Positions 7,311 through 17,236 of a stretch of 64,000 nt of DNA are shown piece after piece. Made by a program: the position numbers and the translations under genes. Position 1 is the stretch's first letter. Each line of letters opens with the position of its first letter. A model generated the notes under the pieces. That model worked only from the letters and a program-made list of their open reading frames with translations, searched no databases and was not told the DNA's origin. This DNA is from Dokdonella_A soli (GTDB lineage: Bacteria; Pseudomonadota; Gammaproteobacteria; Xanthomonadales; Rhodanobacteraceae). The stretch covers positions 62,001 to 126,000 of the forward strand of contig NZ_BAAAEU010000024.1 of assembly GCF_039523175.1 (NCBI RefSeq). Reading direction: 5' to 3'.

Positions 7311-9745
7311 ATCAACTGACCGACGACCTGCGCCGTGCGCTGCGCTCGCTGCTCGCGCGACCGACGTTCTTCGTCACTGCTGTACTGACCTTGACCCTCG
7401 GCATCGGCGCGGTCGCGGCGATCTTCACCGTCTACGACGCAGTGCTGCTGAAGCCGTTGCCGTTCGCACACGCGGATCGGCTCGTGCGCCTGACGCGCAC
7501 CCAGCCGCCGGTCAAGCTCGGCACGCTCTCGATGCCGGCGTTCACCGACTGGCGCGATGGCAGCGGCACGGCCTTCGATGCGATCGGCGCCTACTACGCC
7601 GAGACGCGCAACCTCGTCGGCGTCGGCGACGCACAGCACGTGACCACCACCATGGTGTCCCCCGGATTCTGGGACGTGTTCAGCCAACCGCTCGCATTGG
7701 GCCGCAGCTTCGGCAACGAGGAGGAAAACCGCACGGAACGCGCGGTCGTACTCAGCGACGTGCTCTGGCGCGAGCGCTTCGGGGCATCGGCGGACGTGAT
7801 CGGCCGCAGCATCGACCTCAGCGGCGAATCGTTCCGCGTCGTCGGCGTGGCGCAGCCGGGCTTCCGCTATCCATCGGATGCGCACGTGTGGATTCCGACG
7901 TTCATTCCGACTCACGCGGCGCGAGACAAACGCGGCATGCATTTCCTGCGCGTCGTGGCGAGGTTGCGCGATGGTGTTTCGATGGCTCAGGCCAGCACCG
8001 TGATGAAGGGCATCACCGACGACGAAGCACGCAACTTCGCGGACGAGGAAGCCGGTATAAGCGTCGGCATCACGCCGATGCAGGAGCTTGTCGGCAGCGA
8101 CCTGCGCCAGCCGCTGCACATGCTGTTGATGGCGGCAGCGCTGGTGCTGCTGATCGCCTGCGCGAACCTGGCCAACCTGATGCTCGCCCGCGGCCAGTCG
8201 CGCGCACACGAACTCGCTTTGCGCAGCGCACTCGGCGCCGGCCAGGCCCGCCTGATCCGGCAAGTGCTGGCCGAGGCGCTGCTGATTGCGCTCAGTGGAG
8301 CCGCCGCGGGACTTCTCGTCGCGAAGCCGGCCATCGCCGGCCTGCTCGCGCTCGCGCCGGATCTGCTGCCGGCCTACAACGCGCCGGACATCGACCTGCG
8401 CGTGATCGCCGCGACCACCGCCATCGCGTTGGGCACGCTGCTGCTGTTCGGTCTGCTGCCCGCATGGCGAGCCGCCTCGATCGATCCGATCCAGTCGCTG
8501 CAAGGCGCCTCGCGCAGCCAGACCGGCAGTCGCAGACAGGTTCGCGCGCGTGCCGCGCTGGTTTCCGCCGAGGTCGCCCTCGCAACGACCTTGCTCGCCG
8601 GCGCCACGCTGCTGATCGACAGCCTGCGCCGCGTCAGCGAAGTCGATTCCGGCATCGGCTCGTCGCATGTGCTGACCGCCCAGTTCTCGATCTCCACACC
8701 GGTCGTGCAGCCCAACGAGAAGATGGATGCGTGGGCCGCGCGTGCGATGGGACAATTGGCTCCGCACCTCGATGCAATCCAGGCCCATCTGCGCGAGCTG
8801 ACGGGCGTCGAATCCGTCGCCCTCAGCGATCGCCTGCCCGCTTCCGGCGACTGGGGTTGGAACGGGAATTTCGAAGTGATCGGCCAACCGCATGACGACA
8901 AGGCCGCCGTCGAGTACCGCTTCGTCAACCCTGACTACTTCCGCACCTTCGGCATTCCGATCAAGGCGGGCCGCGCCTTCGACGCGCTCGACGGCACGCA
9001 GTCGCTGTACCCGACTGCCTTGCTGGTCAACCAAGCATTCGCCGACCGCTACATGGCGGGCGGCGATCCACTCAGCCGCGAAATCAAGACCTTCGGCGGC
9101 CCCGCTCCGCTTCGCGTGATCGGCGTGGCCGGCGACGTGCGCCAGGCCGGCCTCGACCAACCCGCCAACCTCGAGGTCTATTTTCCGATCATCAAGGCGG
9201 TGAAGGGCGACCTGACCGTCGCGATCAAGGTGCAGGGCAACGCGATGAGCTACGCCGAGCCGTTGCGGCGCGCGATGCGCGAAGCGGTTCCCGACGCGCC
9301 GGTGTATTCGCTGCGCACGATGGACGAGGTTACGGGAGAGACGCTGCGCCTGCGCCGCTTCAACATGATCCTGATGAGCGCATTCGCCAGTGTCGCCGTG
9401 GCGCTCGCCGCGATCGGCCTGTACGGCGTGATCGCCTACTCCGTCGGCCAGCGCCGCCGCGAGATCGGCCTGCGCCAGGCGATCGGCGCGTCGGCGCGCG
9501 ATGTGCAGCGTCTCATGCTCGGCGCCGGCCTGCGCATGATCGTTCCGGGTCTGATCGCCGGCATCCTCGGCGCGCTCGCACTCGGTCGCATGATCGCCGC
9601 GCAGCTTTACGGCGTCGGCGCCACCGATCCCGTCGTGCTCGGCGGCGTCACCGTCCTGCTCGCGCTCGTTGCGCTGGCCGCCTGCGCGGTGCCCACGCTG
9701 CACGCCGCGCGCGTACCGCCGATGGAGGCGCTGCGCGATGAGTAA
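7307..9745 (+). CDS. FtsX/MacB-type ABC permease with duplicated halves (permease 1 of 5)
   Basis: An 812-residue inner-membrane permease made of two MacB_PCD-FtsX units. TM1 is at about residues 20-43, a first periplasmic core follows to about 245, three helices lie at about 265-390 (conserved IACANLANLMLAR and ALRSALGA), a fourth near 425, a second periplasmic core reaches about 680, and three C-terminal helices end in PPMEALRDE. This doubled layout resembles the ADOP permeases of acidobacteria. MacB itself carries its own ATPase and only one unit. It is translationally coupled to the ATPase (ATGA overlap). The substrate is unknown. Confidence 0.9.
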   Translation: MNQLTDDLRRALRSLLARPTFFVTAVLTLTLGIGAVAAIFTVYDAVLLKPLPFAHADRLVRLTRTQPPVKLGTLSMPAFTDWRDGSGTAFDAIGAYYAETRNLVGVGDAQHVTTTMVSPGFWDVFSQPLALGRSFGNEEENRTERAVVLSDVLWRERFGASADVIGRSIDLSGESFRVVGVAQPGFRYPSDAHVWIPTFIPTHAARDKRGMHFLRVVARLRDGVSMAQASTVMKGITDDEARNFADEEAGISVGITPMQELVGSDLRQPLHMLLMAAALVLLIACANLANLMLARGQSRAHELALRSALGAGQARLIRQVLAEALLIALSGAAAGLLVAKPAIAGLLALAPDLLPAYNAPDIDLRVIAATTAIALGTLLLFGLLPAWRAASIDPIQSLQGASRSQTGSRRQVRARAALVSAEVALATTLLAGATLLIDSLRRVSEVDSGIGSSHVLTAQFSISTPVVQPNEKMDAWAARAMGQLAPHLDAIQAHLRELTGVESVALSDRLPASGDWGWNGNFEVIGQPHDDKAAVEYRFVNPDYFRTFGIPIKAGRAFDALDGTQSLYPTALLVNQAFADRYMAGGDPLSREIKTFGGPAPLRVIGVAGDVRQAGLDQPANLEVYFPIIKAVKGDLTVAIKVQGNAMSYAEPLRRAMREAVPDAPVYSLRTMDEVTGETLRLRRFNMILMSAFASVAVALAAIGLYGVIAYSVGQRRREIGLRQAIGASARDVQRLMLGAGLRMIVPGLIAGILGALALGRMIAAQLYGVGATDPVVLGGVTVLLALVALAACAVPTLHAARVPPMEALRDE

Positions 9746-9793
9746 GCGTTCACAAGATTCCGCAACCCACGCGTGTCGACGAAGGGACTGCCC

Positions 9794-12190
9794 ATGAACT
9801 TCCTGCAAGATCTGCGCTTCGCGATACGCAGCCTGCGCGCCCGTGCCGGCACGGCCGGCTTCGCGGTACTGACCCTCACCGCCGGCATGGCGTCGGCGAT
9901 CGCGATCTTCTGCGTGATCGACGCGGTGCTGCTGCGCGCATTGCCGTATCCGCAGGCGGATCGGCTCGTGCAGATCCGCGAGCTCGCCGACAACGGCCAC
10001 AGCATGGCGCTGGCGATGCCCAACTATGCGGATCTGGCCGCCTCAGTCGATGCCTTCGACGCGATAGCCTTCCACAACGCCTATCCGGACACGATCCGCA
10101 GCGGCGACACGACGATCCGCGCCACCGTCGGCACCAGCGGCGGCGATTTCTTCCGCGCGCTCGGCCAGGCACCGCAACTCGGCCGCGTATTCGCCGCGAA
10201 CGAACACGAACCGGTCGCGGTGATCGGCTATGGCCTGTGGCAGAACCTGCTGCAGGGTCGCGCCGATGTGCTCGGCCAACCGCTCGATATCGGCAGCAAG
10301 CGCTACACCATCATTGGGGTGATGCCGGCCAGTTTCGCGTTTCCGGAACGCACCGTCGCCTGGCTGCCGATGCTGGAACCCGACGGCAACTCGCGCACCT
10401 CGCACAATTGGGAAGCCTTGGGGCGGCTGCGCGCAAACGCGGATCTCGATCAGACGCGGCTCGCTGCGAACGCACTGGCGACGCGCCTGAAAGCGCGCTT
10501 CGGCAAGGACATCGACGCGGTCGCGTTCGGCCTCACCCCGCTCGGCGACGCGATTGCCGCACCGGTGCGCAGCGCGCTGCTGCTGCTCGCGGCCGGCACC
10601 GCATTCCTGCTGCTGATCGCGATCACGAATACGACCAACCTGCTGCTCGCGCTGAACGGATCGCGCACACGCGAACTCGCGGTACGCGCCGCGCTCGGCG
10701 CGAGCGCGGCGCGACTGGCGCGGCAAGTCCTGCTGGAAAGCCTGCTGATCACCGCCATCGCGACGACGCTCGCACTGGGCGTGGCCTACGCCGCGGTGCA
10801 TCTGCTCGTCCGTCTCGCCGGCGACAGCCTGCCACGCGCGGACGAAGTCCAGCTCAGCGTCGGCATCGTCGCGCTCAGTGTGTCGGCCGCACTCGCGATC
10901 GCGCTGGTCGCCACTGCCGCGGTGCTGTGGAGCAACCGCAAGCAGAACCCGATCGGCGAACTTCGCGAAAGCGGCCGCGGCCAGTCGCCGAGCCGCAGCC
11001 ATCTGCGCACGCGCGCGCTGCTGCTGGCCGGACAGACCGCGCTGACCACCGTGCTGCTGATCGGCGCCGGTCTGCTCGGACGCAGCTTTCTCGCGCTGCT
11101 TGACGTGGATCCCGGCTTCGATGCCGAGGGCGCAGTCAGCGTGCAGGTCTCACAGCCGTGGACGCGCGACACCGCAGCCGCCGCAGCCACCACTCGCCGT
11201 TACGACGAACTCATGAGCACGTTCGCGCAATTGCCGGGTGTCGGCGCGGTCGGCGGCGTCAGCAGCCTGCCGCTGACCGGCGGCGCCGATGGCGCGTTCT
11301 GGGACGGCAGCGTGACCAGCCTCGGCCAATCCCCGCCGCCACCGATCGGCTACGCCCAATTCCGCGTCGCCAGTGCGGACTATTTCAGGGCGGTCGGCAT
11401 CCCGCTGCTGCGCGGACGCAGCTTCGACAGCAGCGATCGCGCCGATGGCGCACCCGTCGCCGTGATCAGCGCGGACGCCGCGCGCGCGGCCTGGGGCGAG
11501 CGCGATCCGATCGGCCAGCGCATCCAGGTCGGCAACATGGACGGCGACATGCGCGCGGTCACCATCGTCGGCGTGGTCGGCGACGTGCGCGAGCGAAGCC
11601 TCGACCGCGCGCCGATGGGCGCGGTCTATGTCGATCTCGATCAACGCCCGGTCGTCGCCGCCGAATTCAACATCGTGGTGCGTTCCACGCTGCCGATCGC
11701 CACGCTGATGCCGACGCTGCGCGGCACACTCGAACGCCTTGCCACCGGCATCCCGTACAGCCTGCGCCCGCTGGCCGACGTGCGCGCCGCGGCGCTCGCG
11801 GATCGCCGCTTCAGCCTGATCCTGCTCGGTGCGTTCGCCAGCGTCGCATTCGTGCTCGCGATCGGCGGCCTGTACGGACTGATGGCGTTCGCGGTCGGCC
11901 AGCGCCAACATGAATTCGCGCTGCGCCAGGCGCTCGGCTCGTCGCGCAGCCGCATCGCGCGGCTGGTGCTCGGCGGCGGCCTGCGCATCGGCGCCGGCGG
12001 CGTCGCGCTCGGCCTCGTCGCCGCATGGTTCGGCGCACGTGCGGCACGCAGTCAACTCTACGGCGTGCCCGCCAGCGATCCGTGGACCCTGATCGGCGTC
12101 AGCGCACTGTTGCTCGTCACCTTGCTGCTTGCCTGCCTGCTGCCGGCGCGACGCGCCTGCGCGGTCGCGCCGCGCGATGCGTTGAGTTGA
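9794..12190 (+). CDS. FtsX/MacB-type ABC permease with duplicated halves (permease 2 of 5)
   Basis: A 798-residue member of the same doubled family. TM1 spans about residues 17-42, followed by the first core domain, helices around ALLLLAAGTAFLLLIAITNT, the cytoplasmic ELAVRAALGASAARL loop, a second core domain and three C-terminal helices. It is the most diverged of the set: the usual CANxxNLLLxR after the second helix is ITNTTNLLLALNG here. The start at 9794 (MNFLQDLRFAIRSL) follows AAGGGA; a start at 9773 is in frame but has no family similarity before MNFL. It lies 48 bp after permease 1. Confidence 0.9.
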   Translation: MNFLQDLRFAIRSLRARAGTAGFAVLTLTAGMASAIAIFCVIDAVLLRALPYPQADRLVQIRELADNGHSMALAMPNYADLAASVDAFDAIAFHNAYPDTIRSGDTTIRATVGTSGGDFFRALGQAPQLGRVFAANEHEPVAVIGYGLWQNLLQGRADVLGQPLDIGSKRYTIIGVMPASFAFPERTVAWLPMLEPDGNSRTSHNWEALGRLRANADLDQTRLAANALATRLKARFGKDIDAVAFGLTPLGDAIAAPVRSALLLLAAGTAFLLLIAITNTTNLLLALNGSRTRELAVRAALGASAARLARQVLLESLLITAIATTLALGVAYAAVHLLVRLAGDSLPRADEVQLSVGIVALSVSAALAIALVATAAVLWSNRKQNPIGELRESGRGQSPSRSHLRTRALLLAGQTALTTVLLIGAGLLGRSFLALLDVDPGFDAEGAVSVQVSQPWTRDTAAAAATTRRYDELMSTFAQLPGVGAVGGVSSLPLTGGADGAFWDGSVTSLGQSPPPPIGYAQFRVASADYFRAVGIPLLRGRSFDSSDRADGAPVAVISADAARAAWGERDPIGQRIQVGNMDGDMRAVTIVGVVGDVRERSLDRAPMGAVYVDLDQRPVVAAEFNIVVRSTLPIATLMPTLRGTLERLATGIPYSLRPLADVRAAALADRRFSLILLGAFASVAFVLAIGGLYGLMAFAVGQRQHEFALRQALGSSRSRIARLVLGGGLRIGAGGVALGLVAAWFGARAARSQLYGVPASDPWTLIGVSALLLVTLLLACLLPARRACAVAPRDALS

Positions 12191-12213
12191 TGAGTTGAGT
12201 TGAGGTGGAGTGA

Positions 12214-12342
12214 GGTGAGCTTCCCTTCTCCCGTCGGGCGAAGGTGGCGCGAAGCGCCGGATGAGGGTTCGGGCAAGCGTGGTGGTTCACGCTCGTGCCG
12301 AACCCTCACCCCAACCCCTCTCCCGATGGGAGAGGGGCTTAC
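12214..12342. repeat. repeat cluster with CCCTCACCCCAACCCCTCTC element
   Basis: The gap between permeases 2 and 3 contains two related blocks. The first is CCCTTCTCCCGTCGGGCG with GCGAAGCGCCGGATGAGGG. The second runs from CCCTCACCCCAACCCCTCTC through CCGATGGGAGAGGGG and can fold as a hairpin. The same family occurs at 25.6, 26.1 and 29.7 kb. A stem here could uncouple expression of the upstream and downstream halves of the operon. Confidence 0.65.
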
Positions 12343-12359
12343 CAATCGAGGAGTTTCCG

Positions 12360-14777
12360 ATGATCGGCGTATTGCATGAACTCAAAACTGCCGCGCGCGC
12401 CATCGCGACACGGCCCGCGTTCTCCGCGCTGGTCATCGGCGTGCTGGCGGCGGGACTGGCCTGCGTGATCTTCATGCTGGTGATGGTGAACGCCTTCGTG
12501 GTCCGACCGCTGCCGTTCGCGGCGCCCGAACAACTGTTGCACGCGGGCATTGCGGACAACCACGGCAGCGACAGCCTGGACGACGTCGCCGGACGCGACC
12601 TGATCCAGCTGCGCCGCCAACTCGAGGGCAGCGCCGAAGTCGCCGGTTTCGAGCAGGCGACCGTGAACCTGAGCGACCTCGATCGCCCCGAGCGTTTCGA
12701 CGGCGCGAAAGTCAGCGCGAACCTGTGGCGCGTGTTCGGCGTCGCACCGATGCTCGGGCGCGATTTCGCGGCGGACGACGAGCATCCGGGCAGCGCGGCG
12801 GTGGTCATGCTGTCGTGGGATCTGTGGCAGCACCGCTACGGCGGCGACCGCGCGATCGTCGGGCGCCAGGTGCGCGTCAACGCGCAGCCGGCGACGGTGA
12901 TCGGCGTGATGCCGGCGGACTTCAGCTATCCCTACAAGGAAGTCGTCTGGATACCGGCGAGCCTGAGCGAGGCCACGCCCGCATCGGACGACGACGCCTA
13001 CACCGTCGTCATCCGGCGTCACGCGAATATCGAAAACGCCGCGATCACGGCCGCACTCGATACCTGGTTTGCCGGCGCAGCGCGCGCGGAGCCGGACCGG
13101 TTTCGCGGCCTGCACATGGGCATCGAACCGCTGTCGTACCTCACTGTGAGCCGCACCACGCGCGCGGTGCTCGACGTCATGCTCGCCGCGGTCGCCTTGG
13201 TGCTGCTGGTCGCCTGCGCGAACGCGGCGAACCTGTTGCTGACGCGCACGCTCGGCCGCGGCCAGGAACTCGCCGTGCGCGTCGCGCTCGGCGCCAGCCG
13301 CGCACGCCTCACCTTGCATCTGCTGATGCAGAGCCTGCTGCTGAGCCTGATCGCGACGCTGATCGCGCTGCTGCTCGCCAAGATCGGCGTGGCCTGGCAG
13401 CACGCGCAATGGCACGCAGCCACCAATGGACCGCCCCATTGGCTGCGCTTCGACATGGACCCGATCGTGATCGCGCAGGTGGTTGGCGTCGCGCTGCTGA
13501 CTGCCCTCGCGACCGGCCTGCTGCCGGCCTGGCGCGCCGGCGGCGAAGCGCTGGCCGGAAACCTGCGCGATGGCACGCGCAGCGTGGCCGGCGGACCGTT
13601 CGCGCGCATCAGCCGCATTCTTGTCGTCGGCGAGATCGTGCTGTCCTGCGCGCTGCTGATCAGCGTCGGCACGATGGTGCGCGGCATCGCCGCGCTTGAT
13701 CGCATCGATGTCGGTATCGACAGCTCGCATCTGCTGACCGCACGGCTCGGCTTGTTCGCCAACACCTATCCGACCGGTGCAGACCAACTGCGTCTGTACG
13801 AGCGCCTGACCGACCGGCTGCGCGCCGATGCGGGCGTCGTCGACGCCAGCGCCTCGACCCTGCTGCCGCTGCGCTACAGCAGTGGCCTCGACGTGCTGCC
13901 CGAAGGCACGCCGTTCGACGGAGGCCCGCTGCCGCAGGTGCGCCAGGGAGCCGTCGACGATCATTTCCTTTCCGCCTACGGCGTCCGGCTGCTCAGGGGC
14001 CGCTTCTTCGACGACCGCGACCACGCGGATGGCGAGCGCGTCGCCGTGGTCGACCAGCATTTCGCCGATCGCTACAAAGCCGGCGGCGACGTGATCGGTC
14101 GGCGCTTCCGCACCGATCCGCGACAGGCCGACGGACCCGTCGTGACCGTGATCGGCGTCATCGCGCCGCTCAGGCTGAACAGCCCCGGCGCCGAGCCGCA
14201 ACCCGCTTTGCTGACTTCGCTGCGTCAGGCGCCGGCGCGCTTCGTCAGCCTGGCCGTGCGCACGCGCAGCGAGCCGGCTGCCTTCGCGCAGCATCTGACC
14301 GAACTGATGCGCCAGGTCGATCCGGACACGCCACTGTACTGGGTGCGCGACTATGCGGCGGTCGTCCGCGACGTCACCTTCGGCGAACGCGTGGTCGCGC
14401 AGTTGTTCGGCATTTTCGGAGTGATCGCGCTCGCTCTCGCCGGCGCCGGCCTCTACGGCGTGGTGGCATTCAACGTCAGCCAACGCACCCGCGAGATCGG
14501 CGTGCGTCGCGCGCTCGGCGAACCCAACGCCAGCGTGTTGCGCAACGTGTTTGCCCGCACAGGTTGGCAACTCGGCGTCGGCCTCGCGCTCGGACTCGCC
14601 GCCGGCATTCCGTTCACTCGCCTGTTGACGCGCTCCCTGCCCGCCATCGCCGCCAGCGATCCGATGGCGATCGTCAGCGCCCTGCTCGTGCTGATCATCG
14701 CCGCATTCCTTGCCGTAATCCTGCCGGCGCGGCGCGCGCTGCATGTCGATCCGATGATTGCGCTGCGGCACGAGTGA
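12360..14777 (+). CDS. FtsX/MacB-type ABC permease with duplicated halves (permease 3 of 5)
   Basis: An 805-residue permease with the same eight-helix, two-core layout: TM1 about 20-45, first core to about 250, conserved ACANAANLLLTRTLGRGQEL, second core with GRFFDDRDHADGERVAVVD, and C-terminal RTREIGVRRALG loop and helices. It resembles permease 4 along its whole length far more than the others, so the two are probably a tandem duplication. GAGGAG lies 7 nt upstream of the ATG at 12360. The 169-bp gap before it is filled with repeats. Confidence 0.9.
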   Translation: MIGVLHELKTAARAIATRPAFSALVIGVLAAGLACVIFMLVMVNAFVVRPLPFAAPEQLLHAGIADNHGSDSLDDVAGRDLIQLRRQLEGSAEVAGFEQATVNLSDLDRPERFDGAKVSANLWRVFGVAPMLGRDFAADDEHPGSAAVVMLSWDLWQHRYGGDRAIVGRQVRVNAQPATVIGVMPADFSYPYKEVVWIPASLSEATPASDDDAYTVVIRRHANIENAAITAALDTWFAGAARAEPDRFRGLHMGIEPLSYLTVSRTTRAVLDVMLAAVALVLLVACANAANLLLTRTLGRGQELAVRVALGASRARLTLHLLMQSLLLSLIATLIALLLAKIGVAWQHAQWHAATNGPPHWLRFDMDPIVIAQVVGVALLTALATGLLPAWRAGGEALAGNLRDGTRSVAGGPFARISRILVVGEIVLSCALLISVGTMVRGIAALDRIDVGIDSSHLLTARLGLFANTYPTGADQLRLYERLTDRLRADAGVVDASASTLLPLRYSSGLDVLPEGTPFDGGPLPQVRQGAVDDHFLSAYGVRLLRGRFFDDRDHADGERVAVVDQHFADRYKAGGDVIGRRFRTDPRQADGPVVTVIGVIAPLRLNSPGAEPQPALLTSLRQAPARFVSLAVRTRSEPAAFAQHLTELMRQVDPDTPLYWVRDYAAVVRDVTFGERVVAQLFGIFGVIALALAGAGLYGVVAFNVSQRTREIGVRRALGEPNASVLRNVFARTGWQLGVGLALGLAAGIPFTRLLTRSLPAIAASDPMAIVSALLVLIIAAFLAVILPARRALHVDPMIALRHE

Positions 14778-14788
14778 GGAGTCTTACG

Positions 14789-17203
14789 TTGAATACCCTG
14801 CTGAAAGAATTCAGGAACGCCGCGCGCGGCATCCTGGCACGGCCTGCGTTTTCCGCGCTCGTGGTCGGTGTGCTCGGCGCCGGGCTGGCCTGCGTGATCT
14901 TCATGCTGAGCATGCTCAACGGATTCGTGTTGCGGCCGTTGCCGTTTGCGCAGCCGGACCAACTGCTGCAGGCGGGTTTTCACGGCGATGGCGGCCTCGG
15001 CGATGTGTTTCCGGTGACCAGCCAGGACCTGATCCAGATTCGCCATCGCCTTGCGGACGTCGCAGCGGTCGGCGGCATCGCGCGCTCGACCATCAGCCTC
15101 AGCGACCTCGACCAACCGCAGCGCTACAACGGCGCGCATGTCAGCGCGAACCTGTTTCAGGTGCTTGGCATTGCGCCCCTCCTCGGCCGCGATTTCGCTG
15201 CCGAGGACGAGCGACCCGGCGCGCCGCTGGTGGCGATACTGTCCCACGAATTGTGGCAAGCAAGGTATGGCGGCGATCCCGCCATCGTCGGCCGACAGGT
15301 TCGTGTCGATGCGCACGCGGCAACGGTAATCGGCGTCATGCCGAAGAATTTCAGCTATCCGCGCAGGGAATCGGTGTGGGTGCCGGCGGCACTGGTCGAA
15401 GGCGAAAAGGCCGACGCCTACGCCTATTGGCCGGTGCTGCGTCGGCATGCCGACATCGGCGACACCGCCGTCGTCAGCGCCTTCGAGAGCTGGTTCGCCG
15501 ATGCCGCGCGCGCCGATCCGGCGCGTTTTCGTGGGCAAAGTCCGCAAGTGGAGCCGCTGGCGCGCATGGCGGCCGACCGCACGACGCGCTCGACGCTCGG
15601 CATCATGCTCGCGGCGGTGTTCATGGTGCTGATCGTCGCCTGCGCCAATGCGGCGAATCTGCTGCTGACACGCACGCTGGCGCGCAGCCAGGAATTGTCG
15701 GTGCGCGTCGCGCTCGGTGCCGCACGCAAGCATCTGATCACGCACCTGCTCGCCGAGAGTTCTCTGCTCAGCCTGATTGCGACTGTGATCGGATTGGCTC
15801 TCGCACGCGCCGGCGTGAGCTGGCAGCAATCGATGCTGCGCGAGTCGGAATTCTTCCCGCTGTGGCTGCGCTTCGATATCGACGACACGGTGGTCCTGTT
15901 CGCACTCGGCGCCGCCTTGCTGACCGCGCTGGTCACCGGCGTTCTGCCCGCGTTGCATGCCGGCGACATGGCTGCGGCCGGCCACTTGCGCGATGGCTCG
16001 CGCAGCGTCGGCAGCAGTTCCTTCGCGCGTGTGAGCCGCGTGTTGGTCATCGGCGAGGTGGCCTTGTCCTGCGCGCTGCTGATCTGCGTCGGCACCGTGG
16101 TGCGCGGCATCTTCGCGCTCGATCGCAGCGATCTTGGCGTCGACACCCACCATCTGCTCACCGCGCGCGTCGCGCTGGTCGCGAATGCCTATCCGACCAG
16201 CGCCGACCAGTTGCGTCTGTACGAACGAGTCGCCGCGCGCCTGCGCCTGGAAACCGGCGTGGTCGATGCAACGGTCGGCACCGCGCTGCCGGGCACTTAT
16301 TTCAACGAAGGCCATACCGTGCTGGCCAGCGGCGTGGTGCCCGGCGACGGCGAACTGCCGCAAGTCTATTCGGGCGCGGTCGACGAACACTTCGCCGCAG
16401 CCTACGGCATCAAGCTGGAGCAAGGCCGCTTCTTCGACAGCCGCGATCGCGCCGACAGCGATCGCGTGGCCGTCGTCGATCGAACCTTCGTCACGCGCTA
16501 CGGCAATGGCGAATCGGTACTCGGTCGCCAGTTCCGCCTCGACCCGCGCGATCCGAAAGGAACCACGGTCACCGTGATCGGCGTGATCGGCACGCTGACG
16601 CTCGACACGCCCGGCCAGCCGATCCAACCGGCCATGCTGGTTCCGCTCAGCCAGAACGTATTCCGCATCGCCAGCATCGCGGTGCGCACGCAGGGCGATC
16701 CGCTCGCATTCGCGCCGCGCCTTGCCGAGGTCATGCGCGAAGTCGATGCCGATACACCGCTGTACTGGCTGCGCGACTACCCGGCCGTGATCCGCAACAT
16801 GACCATCGGCGAGCGTTCCGTGGCGAAGAGCTTCGGCGCGTTCGGCATCATCGCTCTGATCCTCGCCGCCGCCGGGCTCTACGGCGTGATGAGCTTCACG
16901 GTGGGACGACGCACCCGCGAGATCGGCGTGCGCCGCGCACTCGGCGCGCCGACCTTGCCGATCCTGCGCAACGTGTTCGGCCGCAGCCTGCTGCAACTCG
17001 GCGGCGGATTGGTTATCGGCGTCGTCGCCGGACTGCTGTTCGCGCGCCAACTGACCGGCTCGCTGCAGAGCATCGAAGCCACCGACTCGCTGGCCGTGCT
17101 CGGCGCGCTCGGCGTGCTGACCCTCGCCGCCACGCTGGCGGTGATCGTGCCGGTGCGCTGCGCGTTGCGCGTCGATCCGATGGTGGCGTTGCGCAATGGG
17201 TGA
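14789..17203 (+). CDS. FtsX/MacB-type ABC permease with duplicated halves (permease 4 of 5), TTG start
   Basis: An 804-residue permease, the close paralogue of permease 3 (shared ILARPAFSALVVGVLGAG-type start, ACANAANLLLTRTLARSQEL, RTREIGVRRALGAP). The start is a TTG at 14789: GAGGAG lies 7 nt upstream, overlapping the stop codon of permease 3, and translation from there aligns with residue 1 of its paralogue. The frame is open further upstream, but that part is antiparallel noise over permease 3. Function as for the other permeases; no difference in conserved loops is obvious. Confidence 0.88.
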   Translation: MNTLLKEFRNAARGILARPAFSALVVGVLGAGLACVIFMLSMLNGFVLRPLPFAQPDQLLQAGFHGDGGLGDVFPVTSQDLIQIRHRLADVAAVGGIARSTISLSDLDQPQRYNGAHVSANLFQVLGIAPLLGRDFAAEDERPGAPLVAILSHELWQARYGGDPAIVGRQVRVDAHAATVIGVMPKNFSYPRRESVWVPAALVEGEKADAYAYWPVLRRHADIGDTAVVSAFESWFADAARADPARFRGQSPQVEPLARMAADRTTRSTLGIMLAAVFMVLIVACANAANLLLTRTLARSQELSVRVALGAARKHLITHLLAESSLLSLIATVIGLALARAGVSWQQSMLRESEFFPLWLRFDIDDTVVLFALGAALLTALVTGVLPALHAGDMAAAGHLRDGSRSVGSSSFARVSRVLVIGEVALSCALLICVGTVVRGIFALDRSDLGVDTHHLLTARVALVANAYPTSADQLRLYERVAARLRLETGVVDATVGTALPGTYFNEGHTVLASGVVPGDGELPQVYSGAVDEHFAAAYGIKLEQGRFFDSRDRADSDRVAVVDRTFVTRYGNGESVLGRQFRLDPRDPKGTTVTVIGVIGTLTLDTPGQPIQPAMLVPLSQNVFRIASIAVRTQGDPLAFAPRLAEVMREVDADTPLYWLRDYPAVIRNMTIGERSVAKSFGAFGIIALILAAAGLYGVMSFTVGRRTREIGVRRALGAPTLPILRNVFGRSLLQLGGGLVIGVVAGLLFARQLTGSLQSIEATDSLAVLGALGVLTLAATLAVIVPVRCALRVDPMVALRNG

Positions 17204-17236
17204 GTCACCCCTGCTCGTTCAACCAGAGGAAATCCC

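Noticed and set aside
7181..10000. A 939-codon antisense frame over permease 1 (and similar long ones at 12339-14771 and 14453-17050).
   Set aside because: Low-complexity translation without recognisable domains, antisense to well-supported permease genes.
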